From assembly GCF_001010945.1 (NCBI RefSeq), contig NZ_LBHB01000002.1:1-64000 (forward strand): a stretch of DNA of 64,000 bases, in the 5' to 3' direction. A program made the position numbers and the translations under genes. This stretch comes from Aurantiacibacter luteus. Lineage in GTDB: Bacteria; Pseudomonadota; Alphaproteobacteria; Sphingomonadales; Sphingomonadaceae. Position 1 is the first letter of the stretch; the number at the start of each line of letters is the position of its first letter. Below the pieces are notes generated by a model, which saw only the letters and a program-made list of their open reading frames with translations, did not search any database and was not told the origin of the DNA. Shown in pieces: positions 17,633 to 30,586 of this stretch.

Positions 17633-18837
17633 CCCGCGAAGCCGCCATCGTTTCCACCGCCCGCACGCCCATCGGCAAGGCCCACCGCGGCGCCTTCAAC
17701 GCCACCATGCCCGACCGGCTCAACGCCCATGTCATTGACGCGGCGCTGGAGCGAGCGGGCGTCGACCCCGAAAGGATCGAGGACGTCTATTGGGGCTGCG
17801 GCAACCAGTACGGGCCGCAGTTCTACAACGTGGGCCGAATGAGCGTGCTCTGCAGCAGCCTGCCGCAGAGCGTTCCGGCCATGAGCCTCGACCGCAAGTG
17901 CGCCTCCGGCCTCACGACCGTGGCCATGGCCGCGCGCGCCATCATGGCGGGCGATGCCGACGTGCTGCTGGCGGGCGGGGGCGAGTCGGTGTCGCTGACG
18001 CTCGTGCCCGGAATGGTCGGCGACGACTGGCGCTCGCCTAACGTGCTCGAGCACGAACCCGACGCCTACATGGCGATGATCGAGACCGCCGAGATCGTGG
18101 CCGATCGTTACAATGTTTCGCGCGAGGTGCAGGACCGCTTCGCCGCCGAAAGCCAGCAGCGCGCCGCCGCCGCGACCGCAGCCGGGCGGCTGGCCGAGGA
18201 GATCGTGCCGCTCGAAACCGAAAAAGTCATTCGCGCCAGGGACGGTACCGTCCAGGGCCACGAGACCGTCACGCTCCAGCATGACGAGGGCATTCGCGGC
18301 GATACAACCTACGAGGCGCTGGCCGGTCTTAAACCCGTCTTCCGCGACGGTGCGAAGGTGAAGGAAGGCCGGCACATCACCGCCGGCAACGCCAGCCAGC
18401 TATCCGACGGCGCGGCAGCACAGGTGCTGATGGACCGCGCCACGGCCGAGGCGGAAGGGCTTGAGGTGCTGGGCGTGTTCCGCGGCTTCCAGGCGGCGGG
18501 CTGCGCGCCGGACGAGATGGGCATCGGCCCAGTCTTCGCGATCCCCAAACTGCTCGAGCGCGCTGGGCTATCGGTCGCTGATATCGGGCTGTGGGAGATC
18601 AACGAGGCCTTCGCCAGCCAGGCGCTCTACTGCCGCGACACGCTCGGCATCGATCCCGAGAAGCTCAACGTCAACGGCGGCGCCATCGCCATCGGCCACC
18701 CCTTCGGCATGACCGGCTCGCGCCTCGTCGGCGCGGCGCTGCTGGAGGCGCGGCGACGCGGCGAGCGGTACGCAGTCGTCTCCATGTGCGTGGCGGGCGG
18801 CATGGGCGCCGCCGGCCTGTTCGAAATCGTTTCCTGA
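17629..18837 (+). CDS. Acetyl-CoA acyltransferase (thiolase)
   Basis: The protein has 402 residues, typical for the family. The nucleophile is C91 in [12 protein letters not shown]. The second active-site segment is [18 protein letters not shown] with its GHP histidine, and the catalytic acid/base cysteine is in [10 protein letters not shown]. The start codon overlaps the previous stop (ATGA). It carries out the thiolytic cleavage of 3-ketoacyl-CoA, the last step of beta-oxidation. A degradative role fits the operon better than a synthetic one. Confidence 0.92.
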   Translation: MTREAAIVSTARTPIGKAHRGAFNATMPDRLNAHVIDAALERAGVDPERIEDVYWGCGNQYGPQFYNVGRMSVLCSSLPQSVPAMSLDRKCASGLTTVAMAARAIMAGDADVLLAGGGESVSLTLVPGMVGDDWRSPNVLEHEPDAYMAMIETAEIVADRYNVSREVQDRFAAESQQRAAAATAAGRLAEEIVPLETEKVIRARDGTVQGHETVTLQHDEGIRGDTTYEALAGLKPVFRDGAKVKEGRHITAGNASQLSDGAAAQVLMDRATAEAEGLEVLGVFRGFQAAGCAPDEMGIGPVFAIPKLLERAGLSVADIGLWEINEAFASQALYCRDTLGIDPEKLNVNGGAIAIGHPFGMTGSRLVGAALLEARRRGERYAVVSMCVAGGMGAAGLFEIVS

Positions 18838-18848
18838 GGAGCTCCACC

Positions 18849-20045
18849 ATGAACCTCGACTACACCGCCGAAGAAGAAGCCTTTCGCGAGGAAGTGCGCG
18901 CCTTCCTGCGCGACAAGCTGCCGAAACGCCTCTCGGACAAGGTGCGCCAGGGCAAGAACCTGACCAAGGCCGATATGGAGGAATGGCACGCCATTCTCAA
19001 CGAGAAGGGCTGGCTCGCCCCCCACTGGCCGGAGAAATATGGCGGCACCGGCTGGTCCGTGATGCAGAAGTTCATTTTCGAGACCGAGGCCGCCGAGGCG
19101 CACGCCCCGCGCATCATTCCCTTCGGCCTTTCCATGCTCGCGCCCGTGCTGATCAAGTACGGCACCGAGGAGCAGCGCCAGCACTACCTGCCGCGCATTC
19201 TCGACGGCACGGACTGGTGGTGCCAGGGTTACTCGGAGCCGGGCGCGGGGTCGGACCTCGCCAGCCTGAAGACCAGCGCGGTGCGCGAGGGCGACCACTA
19301 CGTGGTCAACGGGCAGAAGACCTGGACGACGCTGGGCCAGCACGCCGACTGGATTTTCTGCCTCGTGCGAACGGACAACACTGGCAAGAAGCAGGAGGGC
19401 ATTTCCTTCCTGCTGATCGACATGAAATCACCCGGCATCGAGGTGCGTCCGATCAAGCTGCTCGACGGTGATTACGAGGTGAACGAGGTCTTCTTCACCG
19501 ACGTGAAGGTGCCCGTCGAGAACCTCGTGGGCGAGGAGAACAAGGGCTGGACCTACGCCAAGTACCTACTGACCTACGAACGTACGAACATCGCCGGGGT
19601 GGGCGCGAGCATGGCGGCGCTCGACGAGCTCAAGCGGATTGCCCGCACAACCAAGCGGAACGGCAAGCTGCTGATCGAGGATCCGCTGTTTGCCCAGCGC
19701 CTTGCCCGGCTGGAGATCGACCTCGAGAACATGAAGACGACCAACCTGCGCGTGCTCGACGCGGCGGGCAAGGGCGGGGCGCCGGTGGCCGAAAGCTCCA
19801 TGCTGAAAATCCGCGGCACCGAGATCCGCCAGCAGATCGGCGACCTGATGCGCCGCGCGGCGGGCCGCTATGCCCAGCCCTTCGTCGAGGAATCGTTCGA
19901 GGAAGGCTACAACGGCGCGCCCATCGGGCCGCAGTGGTCGGGCACGACCTCCTCCGAGTACTTCAACATGCGCAAGCTCTCGATCTTCGGCGGGTCGAAC
20001 GAGGTGCAGCGCGAGATCATCACCAAGGCCATCCTGGAGCTCTGA
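18849..20045 (+). CDS. Acyl-CoA dehydrogenase, large-subunit type (PimC-like)
   Basis: The protein has 398 residues and starts at ATG 18849, 11 bases after the thiolase stop, with GAGGAG upstream. It has the family segments WCQGYSEPGAGSDLASLKT and NGQKTWTTLGQHADW, and the C-terminal IFGGSNEVQREI, where the catalytic glutamate region lies. The paired gene directly downstream lacks that C-terminal motif. Such neighbouring large and small proteins form mixed tetramers in pimeloyl-CoA and steroid side-chain dehydrogenases (PimC/PimD, ChsE pairs). I infer a heteromeric enzyme acting on a bulky or branched acyl-CoA. Confidence 0.88.
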   Translation: MNLDYTAEEEAFREEVRAFLRDKLPKRLSDKVRQGKNLTKADMEEWHAILNEKGWLAPHWPEKYGGTGWSVMQKFIFETEAAEAHAPRIIPFGLSMLAPVLIKYGTEEQRQHYLPRILDGTDWWCQGYSEPGAGSDLASLKTSAVREGDHYVVNGQKTWTTLGQHADWIFCLVRTDNTGKKQEGISFLLIDMKSPGIEVRPIKLLDGDYEVNEVFFTDVKVPVENLVGEENKGWTYAKYLLTYERTNIAGVGASMAALDELKRIARTTKRNGKLLIEDPLFAQRLARLEIDLENMKTTNLRVLDAAGKGGAPVAESSMLKIRGTEIRQQIGDLMRRAAGRYAQPFVEESFEEGYNGAPIGPQWSGTTSSEYFNMRKLSIFGGSNEVQREIITKAILEL

Positions 20046-20046
20046 C

Positions 20047-21123
<1,077 letters not shown>

Positions 21124-21130
21124 GGCCGGC

Positions 21131-22267
21131 CTAGTATCCCTCCATCCGCGCCAACAGGTCCGCGTGGTAATCCGTGTCGCCGAACATCTCGGCGAGCACG
21201 CGCTGGCGCTTCATGAAGAAGCCGACGTCGTATTCGTCGGTCATGCCGATGCCGCCGTGCATCTGCACCGCCTCGCGCACCGCGAGCCCGCTCGCCATGC
21301 CGGCCATGGCCTTGGCGACGCTGGCGTCGCGGTCGGCGGTGTCGCTGCCGGCATCGAGCGACTGCTGCGCCTTAAGGGTCGCGGCGCGGGCGACCTCCAG
21401 TTCGGAATAGAGGTGCGCGGCGCGGTGTTGCAGCGCCTGGTAGCTGCCGATGACGCGGCCGAACTGCTTGCGCTGCTTGAGGTAGTCGAGCGTCATGGCG
21501 CTTGCCCCCTCGGCCACGCCCTGCAATTCCGACGCCGCCCCGGCGCGCACGCAGGAAAGGACGCGGTTCAGCACCGCCCGCCCGCCATCGACCTCGCCGA
21601 TCACTGCGCTGCCGTCGAGCTCCACTCCGTCGAGTTCGACGCGCGCGGCCATGCTGACGTCGGCCAGCCGCTCGGCGCTGACTGTGACGCCGGCCTGCGT
21701 GCGCGGGAGGGCGAAAAGCGTCACCCCGTCCTCGTCCGCCGCGCCGCCCGACGTGCGGGCGGAGACCACCAGCAGGTCTGCCTCGTGGCCGAAGGCGACG
21801 AACTGCTTGGCGCCCGAGAGGCGGAAGCCGTTGCCGTGCCGCTCGGCTTTGAGTGCTACCCGTTCGGGCCGATGCCGCGCGCTCTCGTCGAGCGCCAGTG
21901 CCGCGACCACCTCGCCGCTCACGATCCGCGGCAGCCAAGAGCCTTGCATCGCCTCGTCCGCATGCCGCAGCGCCTCGACCGCGCCGACCGCGGTGCCGAG
22001 GAAGGGCGAAGGCGTCAGGTTGCGGCCAATCTCTTCCAGCACGATGCCCGCCTCGACCTGGCCGAGGCCGAGCCCGCCATGCGCCTCGTCCACCAATACG
22101 CCGGTGAAGCCCATCCCGGCAAAGGCGCGCCAGACCTTGCGGGAGAAGCCCGCCGGGTCGTCTGCATCGCGAAGCGCGCGTAGGTGCGCGACCGGCGCGG
22201 TCTCGGCGATGAAGGGGCGCACGGTGTCGGCGAGCATTTCCTGCTCGGCGTCGAGGAACAGCGGCAT
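21131..22267 (-). CDS. Acyl-CoA dehydrogenase, small-subunit type (second pair)
   Basis: The protein has 378 residues, starting at ATG 22267, so only one base separates it from the upstream gene's stop on the same strand. It carries DYLKQRKQFGRVIGSYQALQHRA and QMHGGIGMTDEYDVGFFMKR but lacks the C-terminal GGTSEIQ motif that its partner has. Together with the product at 22269-23453 it forms the second large/small pair of the island, on the opposite strand to the first pair. The operon runs convergently toward the first pair's operon, with 7 bases between the stops. Confidence 0.85.
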   Translation of the reverse strand: MPLFLDAEQEMLADTVRPFIAETAPVAHLRALRDADDPAGFSRKVWRAFAGMGFTGVLVDEAHGGLGLGQVEAGIVLEEIGRNLTPSPFLGTAVGAVEALRHADEAMQGSWLPRIVSGEVVAALALDESARHRPERVALKAERHGNGFRLSGAKQFVAFGHEADLLVVSARTSGGAADEDGVTLFALPRTQAGVTVSAERLADVSMAARVELDGVELDGSAVIGEVDGGRAVLNRVLSCVRAGAASELQGVAEGASAMTLDYLKQRKQFGRVIGSYQALQHRAAHLYSELEVARAATLKAQQSLDAGSDTADRDASVAKAMAGMASGLAVREAVQMHGGIGMTDEYDVGFFMKRQRVLAEMFGDTDYHADLLARMEGY

Positions 22268-22268
22268 G

Positions 22269-23445
22269 TCAGGCCTCCGGCAGTTCGAGGATGCGCTTGG
22301 CGACGATATTGAGCTGAATCTCGCTCGTTCCGCCCTCGATGGAATTGGCCTTGGTCCGCAGCCAGGCCCGCGCCGCCGCGCCGCCGTGCGAGGCCTCGCT
22401 GTCCCATTCCAGCGCCTCACTGCCGCCCGCCGCCATTAGCAGCTCGTGGCGGTCCTTGTTGAGCTCGGTGCCAAGATATTTCATCATCGAGGCCTGCGCC
22501 GGGTGGACGCTGCCCGCCTTCAGCCTGTCGAGAAAGCGTTCGCTCATCGCGGCAAAGGCGTGGCTCCTCACCTCGAACAGCGCGATGCGCGCGCGCAGGA
22601 CGGGATCGTCGAGCCTGCCATGTTCGTCCCGCCCCGCGCGCCGCAGCGCCAGTTCGGGGAGCGAGGGGCCGAGCGAGCGCCCGCCCATGCCCGAGATCAT
22701 CTCGCGCTCGTGCCCGAGCAGGTACTTGGCGACGCTCCAGCCATCGTTGACCGCGCCCAGCACCTGGTCCTTCGGCACCACGACGTCGTCGAAGAAGGTC
22801 TCGCAGAAGGGCGAATTGCCGCTGATGAGCAGGATCGGCTTGGTCGAAACGCCGGGCGTTTCCATGTCGAACAGCAGGAAGGAGATGCCGCCCTGCTTGG
22901 CCGCCGGATCCGTCCGCACAAGGCAGAAAATCCAGTCGGCCTGGTCGGCGTAGCTGGTCCAGACCTTCTGGCCGTTGACGAGGAAGTGGTCGCCCTTGTC
23001 CTCCGCCCGCGTGGCGAGGCTGGCGAGGTCGGACCCGGCGTTGGGCTCGCTGTAGCCCTGGCACCAGCGGATTTCGCCGCGGGCGATCTTCGGCAGGTGT
23101 TCCTGCTTCTGCTCTTCCGTGCCATATTTCAGCAGCGCCGGGCCGAGCATGGAGATGCCGAAGCTCTCGAGCGGCTTGCGGCAGCCGAGCGAGGCCATCT
23201 CCTGCCGCAGCACCTTGGCCTCGGCCGGCGAGAGGCCGCCGCCGCCGTATTCGCGCGGCCAGTCGGGCACGGTCCAGCCGCGCTCCGCCATGATCTCCAG
23301 CCAGCGCCGCTGCGCCTCGCTCTGGAACGTCCACTTGCGCCCGCCCCAGCAGATGTCCTTTTCGCTGCGGACGGGTTCGCGCATCTCGGGCGGGCAGTTG
23401 GCCTCCAGCCAGGCGCGGGTGTCGCGGCGGAACTGCTCCAGATCG

Positions 23446-23453
<8 letters not shown>
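22269..23453 (-). CDS. Acyl-CoA dehydrogenase, large-subunit type (second pair)
   Basis: The protein has 394 residues, from ATG 23453, overlapping the end of the upstream fadB-like gene by 8 bases. Family motifs are WCQGYSEPNAGSDLASLATR, NGQKVWTSYADQADW and the C-terminal NSIEGGTSEIQLNIVAKRI with the catalytic region. The extended N-terminus (CPPEMREPVRSEKDICWGG) is characteristic of dehydrogenases annotated as pimeloyl-CoA or steroid side-chain large subunits. It is expected to introduce the 2,3-double bond as a heteromer with the next product. Confidence 0.88.
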
Positions 23454-25497
<2,044 letters not shown>

Positions 25498-25742
25498 GCT
25501 GGCTCCTGCTCCGGAATGGCGGTCACGCGACTGACGGAAAAGGTCTCGGCGCGACTCTCTCAAGGGCCAGACCTATTGCATACCGGATTTTCAGACAAGC
25601 GGCTTTGCCAATTGCACGCGGCGTGGTCCTATGGGGCGCATCGCGGGCGTGGGCAGGGTCCAATTGGCGACCTCGCAAGTACGCCGATGCCCCAGAGCCG
25701 TCCCTTGCCGTACCCTTGCGCCTCGTCACTATGTGGGCGTTT
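25498..25742. promoter_or_regulatory. Promoter region of the fadB-like operon with candidate operators
   Basis: This 245-base spacer between two reverse-strand genes contains the element CATACC-GGATTTTCAG (25579-25594), CCAATTGC (25608-25615) and CCAATTGG (25660-25667, inside GGTC/GACC arms). The first matches sites at 12696 and 31632, and CCAATTGG matches a site at 11371. These look like shared operators of the catabolic island. Confidence 0.45.
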
Positions 25743-26546
25743 TCAATCCCGCTTGAGCCCCGGCGGCCTGGTGACCGGGTGGGAGGTGGAAAGGCCGCCG
25801 TCGACGACCATCACGTGGCCGTTGACGTAGCTCGCCGCGTCGGAGGCGAGGAACAGCGCGGCGCGCGCGATCTCCTCCGGCTCACCGCCGCGGCCCAGCG
25901 GATTGAGGAGGCCGATCTGATCCTCGAGCCCCTTGGCGCGGGCGTTCTCGTAGAGCGGCGCGGTCATGCCGGTCTCGATCAGGCCCGGCGCCACGCCGTT
26001 GACGCGCACCCCGGTGCCGGCGAGCTGCTGCGCGGCGGTCTGCACGAGGTTGGCAACCCCGGCCTTGGAGGCGGAGTAGGGCGCCGGGCCCGCGCCCGAA
26101 CGCAGCGCCGCGACCGAGGCGGTGCACACGATGGCTCCGCCGCCCGAGGACTCTATTGCTGGCGCGGCGTGCTTCACCGCCACGAAAGGGCCGACGAGGT
26201 TGACCCGCAGCACCTCCATCCAGTTCGCCGCGTCGCTGTCGAAGAACCCGCCGCGAGCGGTGCCGGTAATGCCGGCGTTGGCGAAGAAGACATGCACCGC
26301 GCCAAACTCGGCCTGAGCCTTGGCGACCAAGCCGGCCACGTCCGCCTCCTCGCCCGCGTCGCCCGTCATGGCGAGCGCCTCGCCTCCGGCGGCGCGCACG
26401 GCCTCGGCGGTCGCTTCTACCGCGTCCGAGCGGTCGAAGCAGACAACCCGCGCACCATCGGCGGCGAAGAGCAGCGCGCTCGCCCGGCCGATGCCGCTGG
26501 CCGCCCCGGTGATGCAGGCGACCTTGCCTTGCAGAACTTCGCTCAC
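25743..26546 (-). CDS. SDR family oxidoreductase
   Basis: The protein has 267 residues from GTG 26546, which overlaps the preceding gene's stop (GTGA, 26543-26546). It has the NAD(P) motif [11 protein letters not shown], an aspartate after the second strand (CFDRSD) that favours NAD(H), and the catalytic YSASKAG. The C-terminus [21 protein letters not shown] is usual for classical SDRs. It is probably a hydroxyacyl or alcohol dehydrogenase step in the island; the substrate is not evident. Confidence 0.88.
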   Translation of the reverse strand: MSEVLQGKVACITGAASGIGRASALLFAADGARVVCFDRSDAVEATAEAVRAAGGEALAMTGDAGEEADVAGLVAKAQAEFGAVHVFFANAGITGTARGGFFDSDAANWMEVLRVNLVGPFVAVKHAAPAIESSGGGAIVCTASVAALRSGAGPAPYSASKAGVANLVQTAAQQLAGTGVRVNGVAPGLIETGMTAPLYENARAKGLEDQIGLLNPLGRGGEPEEIARAALFLASDAASYVNGHVMVVDGGLSTSHPVTRPPGLKRD

Positions 26547-27319
26547 GCACCGCCCCCGATGGTCATGCCGCCGTCGATGACCAGCTTCTGCCCCGTCATC
26601 CAGGCCCCCGCCTCGCTGGCGAGATAGACCGCGGCCCCGGCGATGTCGCGCGGTTCGCCCAGACGCTTCATCGGGGTCATGGCGGCGGTACGGTCGTGGA
26701 CCTTCTGGTCCTCCCACAGCGCGCGGGCGAAGTCGGTCTTCACCACGCCCGGCGCGATGGCGTTGATGCGGATGTTGTCCTTGCCGACCTCGACCGCGTA
26801 GTTGCGCACCAGCTGGAAGTCTGCCGCCTTGGAGACGTTATAGGCCCCGATCATTGCCGATCCGCGCAGGCCCCCGATGCTGGAGACGACGATGATGGCC
26901 CCGCCGCCGCTTGCGCGCATGTCCGGCAGGGCGAGCTGGATCAGCCAGTGGTTGGAGAGCACGTTGTTGTCGAGGATCTTGCGGAACTGCTCGTCGCTGA
27001 TGCCGTCCATCGAGCCGTAGTAGGGATTGCTCGCTGCGTTGCAGACCAGCACGTCGATGGGACCGAAGACTTCGCGCGTCTGCGCGGCTAGGTTCTCCAA
27101 GGCGGATTTCTCGGAGATGCTGGCGGCGATGGCGACGGCGGTTCCCTCCCCGTGCTCGGCATTGATCGCGGCGGCCACTTCCTCGCAGGCGTCCTGCTTG
27201 CGGCTGGAGATGACGACGCGGGCGCCGTGGGCGGCCAGCTCCTCGGCGATGGCGCGGCCGATCCCGCGCGAGGACCCGGTGACGACGGCGACCTTGCCGG
27301 TCAGATCGAACAGCGACAT
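26543..27319 (-). CDS. SDR family oxidoreductase
   Basis: The protein has 258 residues; AAGGAG precedes ATG 27319. It has the cofactor motif [15 protein letters not shown], the SSRK segment (favouring NADP(H)), the NAG-equivalent [10 protein letters not shown] and the active site YNVSKAADF. It is coupled by overlap to the next SDR and lies 30 bases after the phosphotransferase gene, so the three form one reverse-strand operon. The NPYYG segment is common in SDRs annotated as dehydrogenase/reductase 4-like proteins of fatty-acid clusters. The substrate is unknown. Confidence 0.88.
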   Translation of the reverse strand: MSLFDLTGKVAVVTGSSRGIGRAIAEELAAHGARVVISSRKQDACEEVAAAINAEHGEGTAVAIAASISEKSALENLAAQTREVFGPIDVLVCNAASNPYYGSMDGISDEQFRKILDNNVLSNHWLIQLALPDMRASGGGAIIVVSSIGGLRGSAMIGAYNVSKAADFQLVRNYAVEVGKDNIRINAIAPGVVKTDFARALWEDQKVHDRTAAMTPMKRLGEPRDIAGAAVYLASEAGAWMTGQKLVIDGGMTIGGGA

Positions 27320-27349
27320 TAGCTCAACTCCTTGTGAAACGGTATGAAT

Positions 27350-28396
27350 TCAGGCGCCGGCCCGCTCTGCGAACCTAAGCGCTTCGGTGGCCAGCGGCTC
27401 GACCATGGCGGCCTTGGCGGCGGCGGCGCTGCTCGAGGCATTGCCGTCGATCATGCGCTTCTTGATGCCCTGCAGGATGCCGACGAGGCGGAAGAGATTG
27501 TAGGCGAAATACCAGTTCATGTCGGGCACCGCGCTGCGTCCGGTCGCCTCGCAGTACTGCTCGGTCACCGCCTCCAGCGACGGGATGCCGAGCGCCGGCA
27601 GGTCGAGCCCGCCGAGCTGCGCGTTCGGCCCGGTGCGCGGCAGGGCCCAGTTCATCGCGAGATAGGTGAAGTCCGCCAGCGGATCGCCGAGCGTCGAGAG
27701 CTCCCAGTCGAGGATGGCGCGAACCTGCGGCCGGTCCGGCGCATAGATGAGGTTGTCGATGCGGTAGTCGCCGTGAATCACGCTCGTGCGCTCCTGCACC
27801 GGCACGGTGGCGGGGAGCCATTCGATCAGCCGCTCGACCGCGGGCAGATCGTCGGTCTGCGCGGCGCGGTACTGCTTGGTCCAGCGGGCCACCTGCCGCT
27901 CGAAATAGTTGCCCGGAGCGCCGTAGTCCGCCAGCCCCGCCTCCACCGGATCGACCGCGTGCAGGCGGGCGAGGGCATCGACCATGGCGCGGTAGATCGG
28001 CGCGCGCTCCTGCGTCGAAACCTCGGGCAGCGCCCCGTCCCAGAAGGTGCGACCCTCGACCAGTTCCATCACATAGAACGGCGCGCCGATGACATCGGCG
28101 TCCTCGCAAAGCGCGAGGGGGCGCGCGACGGGCAGGCCCAGCGGATGCAGCGCGCCGATCAGGCGGTACTCGCGCTCGACCGCGTGGGCGCTCGGCAGGA
28201 TCGGGCCGAAGGGCTTGCGCCGCAGGACGTAGTTCCGCTCGCCGAGGCGAAGGCGGTAGGTCGGATTGGACTGGCCGCCGGCAAACTTTTCGAGAGCCAT
28301 TGCCGCCGTTTCAGCTTCGACGTGGGCGGACAGCCATGCGGCCAGCCGCTCGCCGTCGAGATCGGCGAAACGCCCTGCATCGCCCGCTTCACCCAT
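27350..28396 (-). CDS. APH-like phosphotransferase (ACAD10/11 N-domain / LvaA-like acyl-CoA kinase)
   Basis: The protein has 348 residues. It shows SNPTYRLRLGERNYVLRRKP (ATP-binding strand with lysine), SAHAVEREYRLIGAL, the Brenner-type catalytic motif HGDYRIDNLI and the metal-binding ILDWELSTLGDPLADFTYLA. These match the aminoglycoside-phosphotransferase-like domain fused to the dehydrogenase in animal ACAD10/11, and bacterial LvaA, which phosphorylates the 4-hydroxyl of 4-hydroxyacyl-CoA. The stand-alone ACAD11-like gene at 16322 would complete the pair. It is the first gene of an operon with two SDRs and is divergent from the tandem TetR regulator. Confidence 0.85.
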   Translation of the reverse strand: MGEAGDAGRFADLDGERLAAWLSAHVEAETAAMALEKFAGGQSNPTYRLRLGERNYVLRRKPFGPILPSAHAVEREYRLIGALHPLGLPVARPLALCEDADVIGAPFYVMELVEGRTFWDGALPEVSTQERAPIYRAMVDALARLHAVDPVEAGLADYGAPGNYFERQVARWTKQYRAAQTDDLPAVERLIEWLPATVPVQERTSVIHGDYRIDNLIYAPDRPQVRAILDWELSTLGDPLADFTYLAMNWALPRTGPNAQLGGLDLPALGIPSLEAVTEQYCEATGRSAVPDMNWYFAYNLFRLVGILQGIKKRMIDGNASSSAAAAKAAMVEPLATEALRFAERAGA

Positions 28397-28499
28397 AGTG
28401 TCCGGTCCGTGTCATCAGGATACCATACGTTCGAAAGCCGAGATCGTACAACCGGAAACATCGCTTGGCGCGCGGGCGCGAATGCGGCATGGGGCTGCC

Positions 28500-29768
28500 A
28501 TGGACGGCACAATCGCAGACCCCGTCGCCGACAGCGAACAGATGGGCCGCCGCGCCCGGTACGAGCGCAAGCGCGACGCGCTGCTGGATGCGGCGACCAC
28601 GCTCATCAACGATCGCGGCGCCAAGGCGACGACACTGCAGGCGGTGTCCAAGGCTGTCGAGCTCAGCACCACCAGCGTCACCTACTACTTCCCGCGCAAG
28701 GACGTGCTCGCTGCCGCCGTGTTCGAGCGTGCGATGGAGCGGCTGCGGGCCATGGTGGACGAGGCCGCGCAGGAGGCCACGCCGCAGGACCGGGTCTCCG
28801 CGCTCCTCGGCCTCCACGTGCGCCTGCGCGCCGACGTGCTGCGCGGGCGCGACGTTCCCATCGCCACCCTGTCCGAAGTCCGCACGCTGGAAGAGGACGT
28901 GCGCCGCCCGCTGCTGGACCAGTACACCGAGCTGTTCCGCGCCACCCGCTCGCTGTGGGGCGACTTCGCGCCCGAACACAAGCCGCTGATGACGGCGCGC
29001 GCGCACCTGTTGCAGGAGACGATCTTCTGGATGCCGGTGTGGCTGGCGCGCTATCCCATCGACGAGTTCCGCCGCGTCCACGCCCAGCTTTTCGACCTGC
29101 TGGCGAACGGTCTTGCCGTCCCCGGCACCCGCTGGTCTCCGCCGACCCTGCCGCCAGGCAGCGACGGAAGCGACGAGGATGCGACGGGCGTTCCTAACTT
29201 CCTCGGCGTGGCGACGCGGCTGATTAACGAGGCGGGCTATCGCGGCGCGTCGGTGGTGAAGATCGTCGACGAGCTCGAGGTGACCAAGGGCAGCTTCTAC
29301 CACCACCTGGATGCCAAGGACGACCTCATCCTCGAGTGCTTCCGCCGCAGCTTCAAGCGCATCTCCAGCGTCCAGTATGCCGCGCGCGAGGCGGGGACGA
29401 GCCAGTGGGAGCATCTGGAGGCGACCATGGCCGCGCTGATGGAGCTGCAGTTCGAGGGAGAGTTCCCGCTCACCCGCACCTCCGCGCTGCAGGCCCTGCC
29501 CGCCGAGGTGCGCGCCGAGGTCGTCGCCCGGTCGGACCGCACGGCGCTTCGCTACGGCAACACGCTGATCGAGGGGGCGCAGGAGGGGTCGATCCGCCTC
29601 GTCAACCCGCTGATCGCCAGCCAGACCATCGCCGCCATGCTGAACTCCGCCTACGACCTCAGGAACTGGGCGGCGACCATGCCGCGCGCGGAGGCGATCC
29701 GGCTCTACGCCTCGTGCCTCGTCCACGGCATGTTCGCCGATCCCGCCGCGATCATGGGCGAGGCATGA
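28500..29768 (+). CDS. Tandem double-TetR transcriptional regulator
   Basis: The protein has 422 residues, about twice a TetR monomer. A first DNA-binding domain lies at about 20-75, with helix-turn-helix TTLQAVSKAVELSTTSVTYYF. A second complete one lies at about 230-285 (SVVKIVDELEVTKGSFYHHL). Each is followed by a ligand-type helical domain. One chain could thus act as an intramolecular dimer. It is divergent from the kinase/SDR operon (103-base spacer) and leads the forward operon of catabolic genes, so it probably senses an acyl-CoA and represses the island. The start at ATG 28500 is the best supported; ATG 28482 is an alternative. Confidence 0.88.
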   Translation: MDGTIADPVADSEQMGRRARYERKRDALLDAATTLINDRGAKATTLQAVSKAVELSTTSVTYYFPRKDVLAAAVFERAMERLRAMVDEAAQEATPQDRVSALLGLHVRLRADVLRGRDVPIATLSEVRTLEEDVRRPLLDQYTELFRATRSLWGDFAPEHKPLMTARAHLLQETIFWMPVWLARYPIDEFRRVHAQLFDLLANGLAVPGTRWSPPTLPPGSDGSDEDATGVPNFLGVATRLINEAGYRGASVVKIVDELEVTKGSFYHHLDAKDDLILECFRRSFKRISSVQYAAREAGTSQWEHLEATMAALMELQFEGEFPLTRTSALQALPAEVRAEVVARSDRTALRYGNTLIEGAQEGSIRLVNPLIASQTIAAMLNSAYDLRNWAATMPRAEAIRLYASCLVHGMFADPAAIMGEA

Positions 29769-30571
29769 GCCTGACCGCCGCCGACCGCGAGCGGCTGCTC
29801 GGGCTGGCGGGCGCGCCCAACTTTCGCGACTTCGGCGGCTATGCGGTCGAGGGCGGGGGCAGGGTCAAGCGCGGCCTGTTGTTCCGTTCCAACCGGATGT
29901 CGCTGCTCAGCCCGGAAGAGACGGCGCGGCTGGAGCGTATCGGCATCGCCACGATCTTCGATCTTCGCACCCCGCCCGAGCGGGCCGCCCACCCCTGCGC
30001 CTGGGAGGCGCCGCATCTCGCCACGCACACTTGGCCCTCGGGCCACAAGCGGCGGCTGGTCGACATGGCCCGCGACTACCCGCGCACCGTGGAAGGGGCA
30101 CGGCAGGTCATGCTCGATTTCTACGCCGAGCTGCCGCGCGTGCTCGGCCATGCATTCGGCGACATCGTGGTAAAGATCGCCAACGGGACGGTGCCCTGCG
30201 TCATCAACTGTTCGGCGGGCAAGGATCGCACAGGGATGGCGGCGGCGCTGGTCCTTACGGCGCTCGGCGTCTCGCGCGCGGATGTGCTGGACGACTACGC
30301 GATGACCGGCCGTGTGATGGCGAGCGCGGAGGGCATGGCGGAGGCCGTCTTCATCGGCACCGGCGGGGGCGAGAAGGGGCAGACCGTTTTGCGCGAGGGC
30401 TTCGCGCCCGATGCCGTCGCCATGCTGCGCTCGTCACGCGCGGAGTTTCTCGAAAGCGCCTTTGCCGGGATCGATGCCGACTACGGCTCGCTGCCCGCTT
30501 ATTTCGCCGCCATCGGCGTGGACGAGGGCGTGCGCGCCCGGCTTGCCGCGCTGCTGGTGGAACCCGATTGA
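29765..30571 (+). CDS. Tyrosine-protein phosphatase (bacterial DSP/PTP type)
   Basis: The protein has 268 residues and overlaps the regulator stop by ATGA. The N-terminal NFRDFGGYAVEGGGRVKRGLLFRSNRMS and FDLRTPPER are typical of this family. The P-loop is C149-S-A-G-K-D-R155 in INCSAGKDRTGMAAAL. Members hydrolyse phosphotyrosine or phosphoinositides. Its place between a regulator and a quinone reductase in a fatty-acid operon is unexplained. One speculative role is dephosphorylation of phosphoacyl intermediates or regulation of the pathway. Confidence 0.87.
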   Translation: MSLTAADRERLLGLAGAPNFRDFGGYAVEGGGRVKRGLLFRSNRMSLLSPEETARLERIGIATIFDLRTPPERAAHPCAWEAPHLATHTWPSGHKRRLVDMARDYPRTVEGARQVMLDFYAELPRVLGHAFGDIVVKIANGTVPCVINCSAGKDRTGMAAALVLTALGVSRADVLDDYAMTGRVMASAEGMAEAVFIGTGGGEKGQTVLREGFAPDAVAMLRSSRAEFLESAFAGIDADYGSLPAYFAAIGVDEGVRARLAALLVEPD

Positions 30572-30586
30572 AGGAGATCTGAGACG

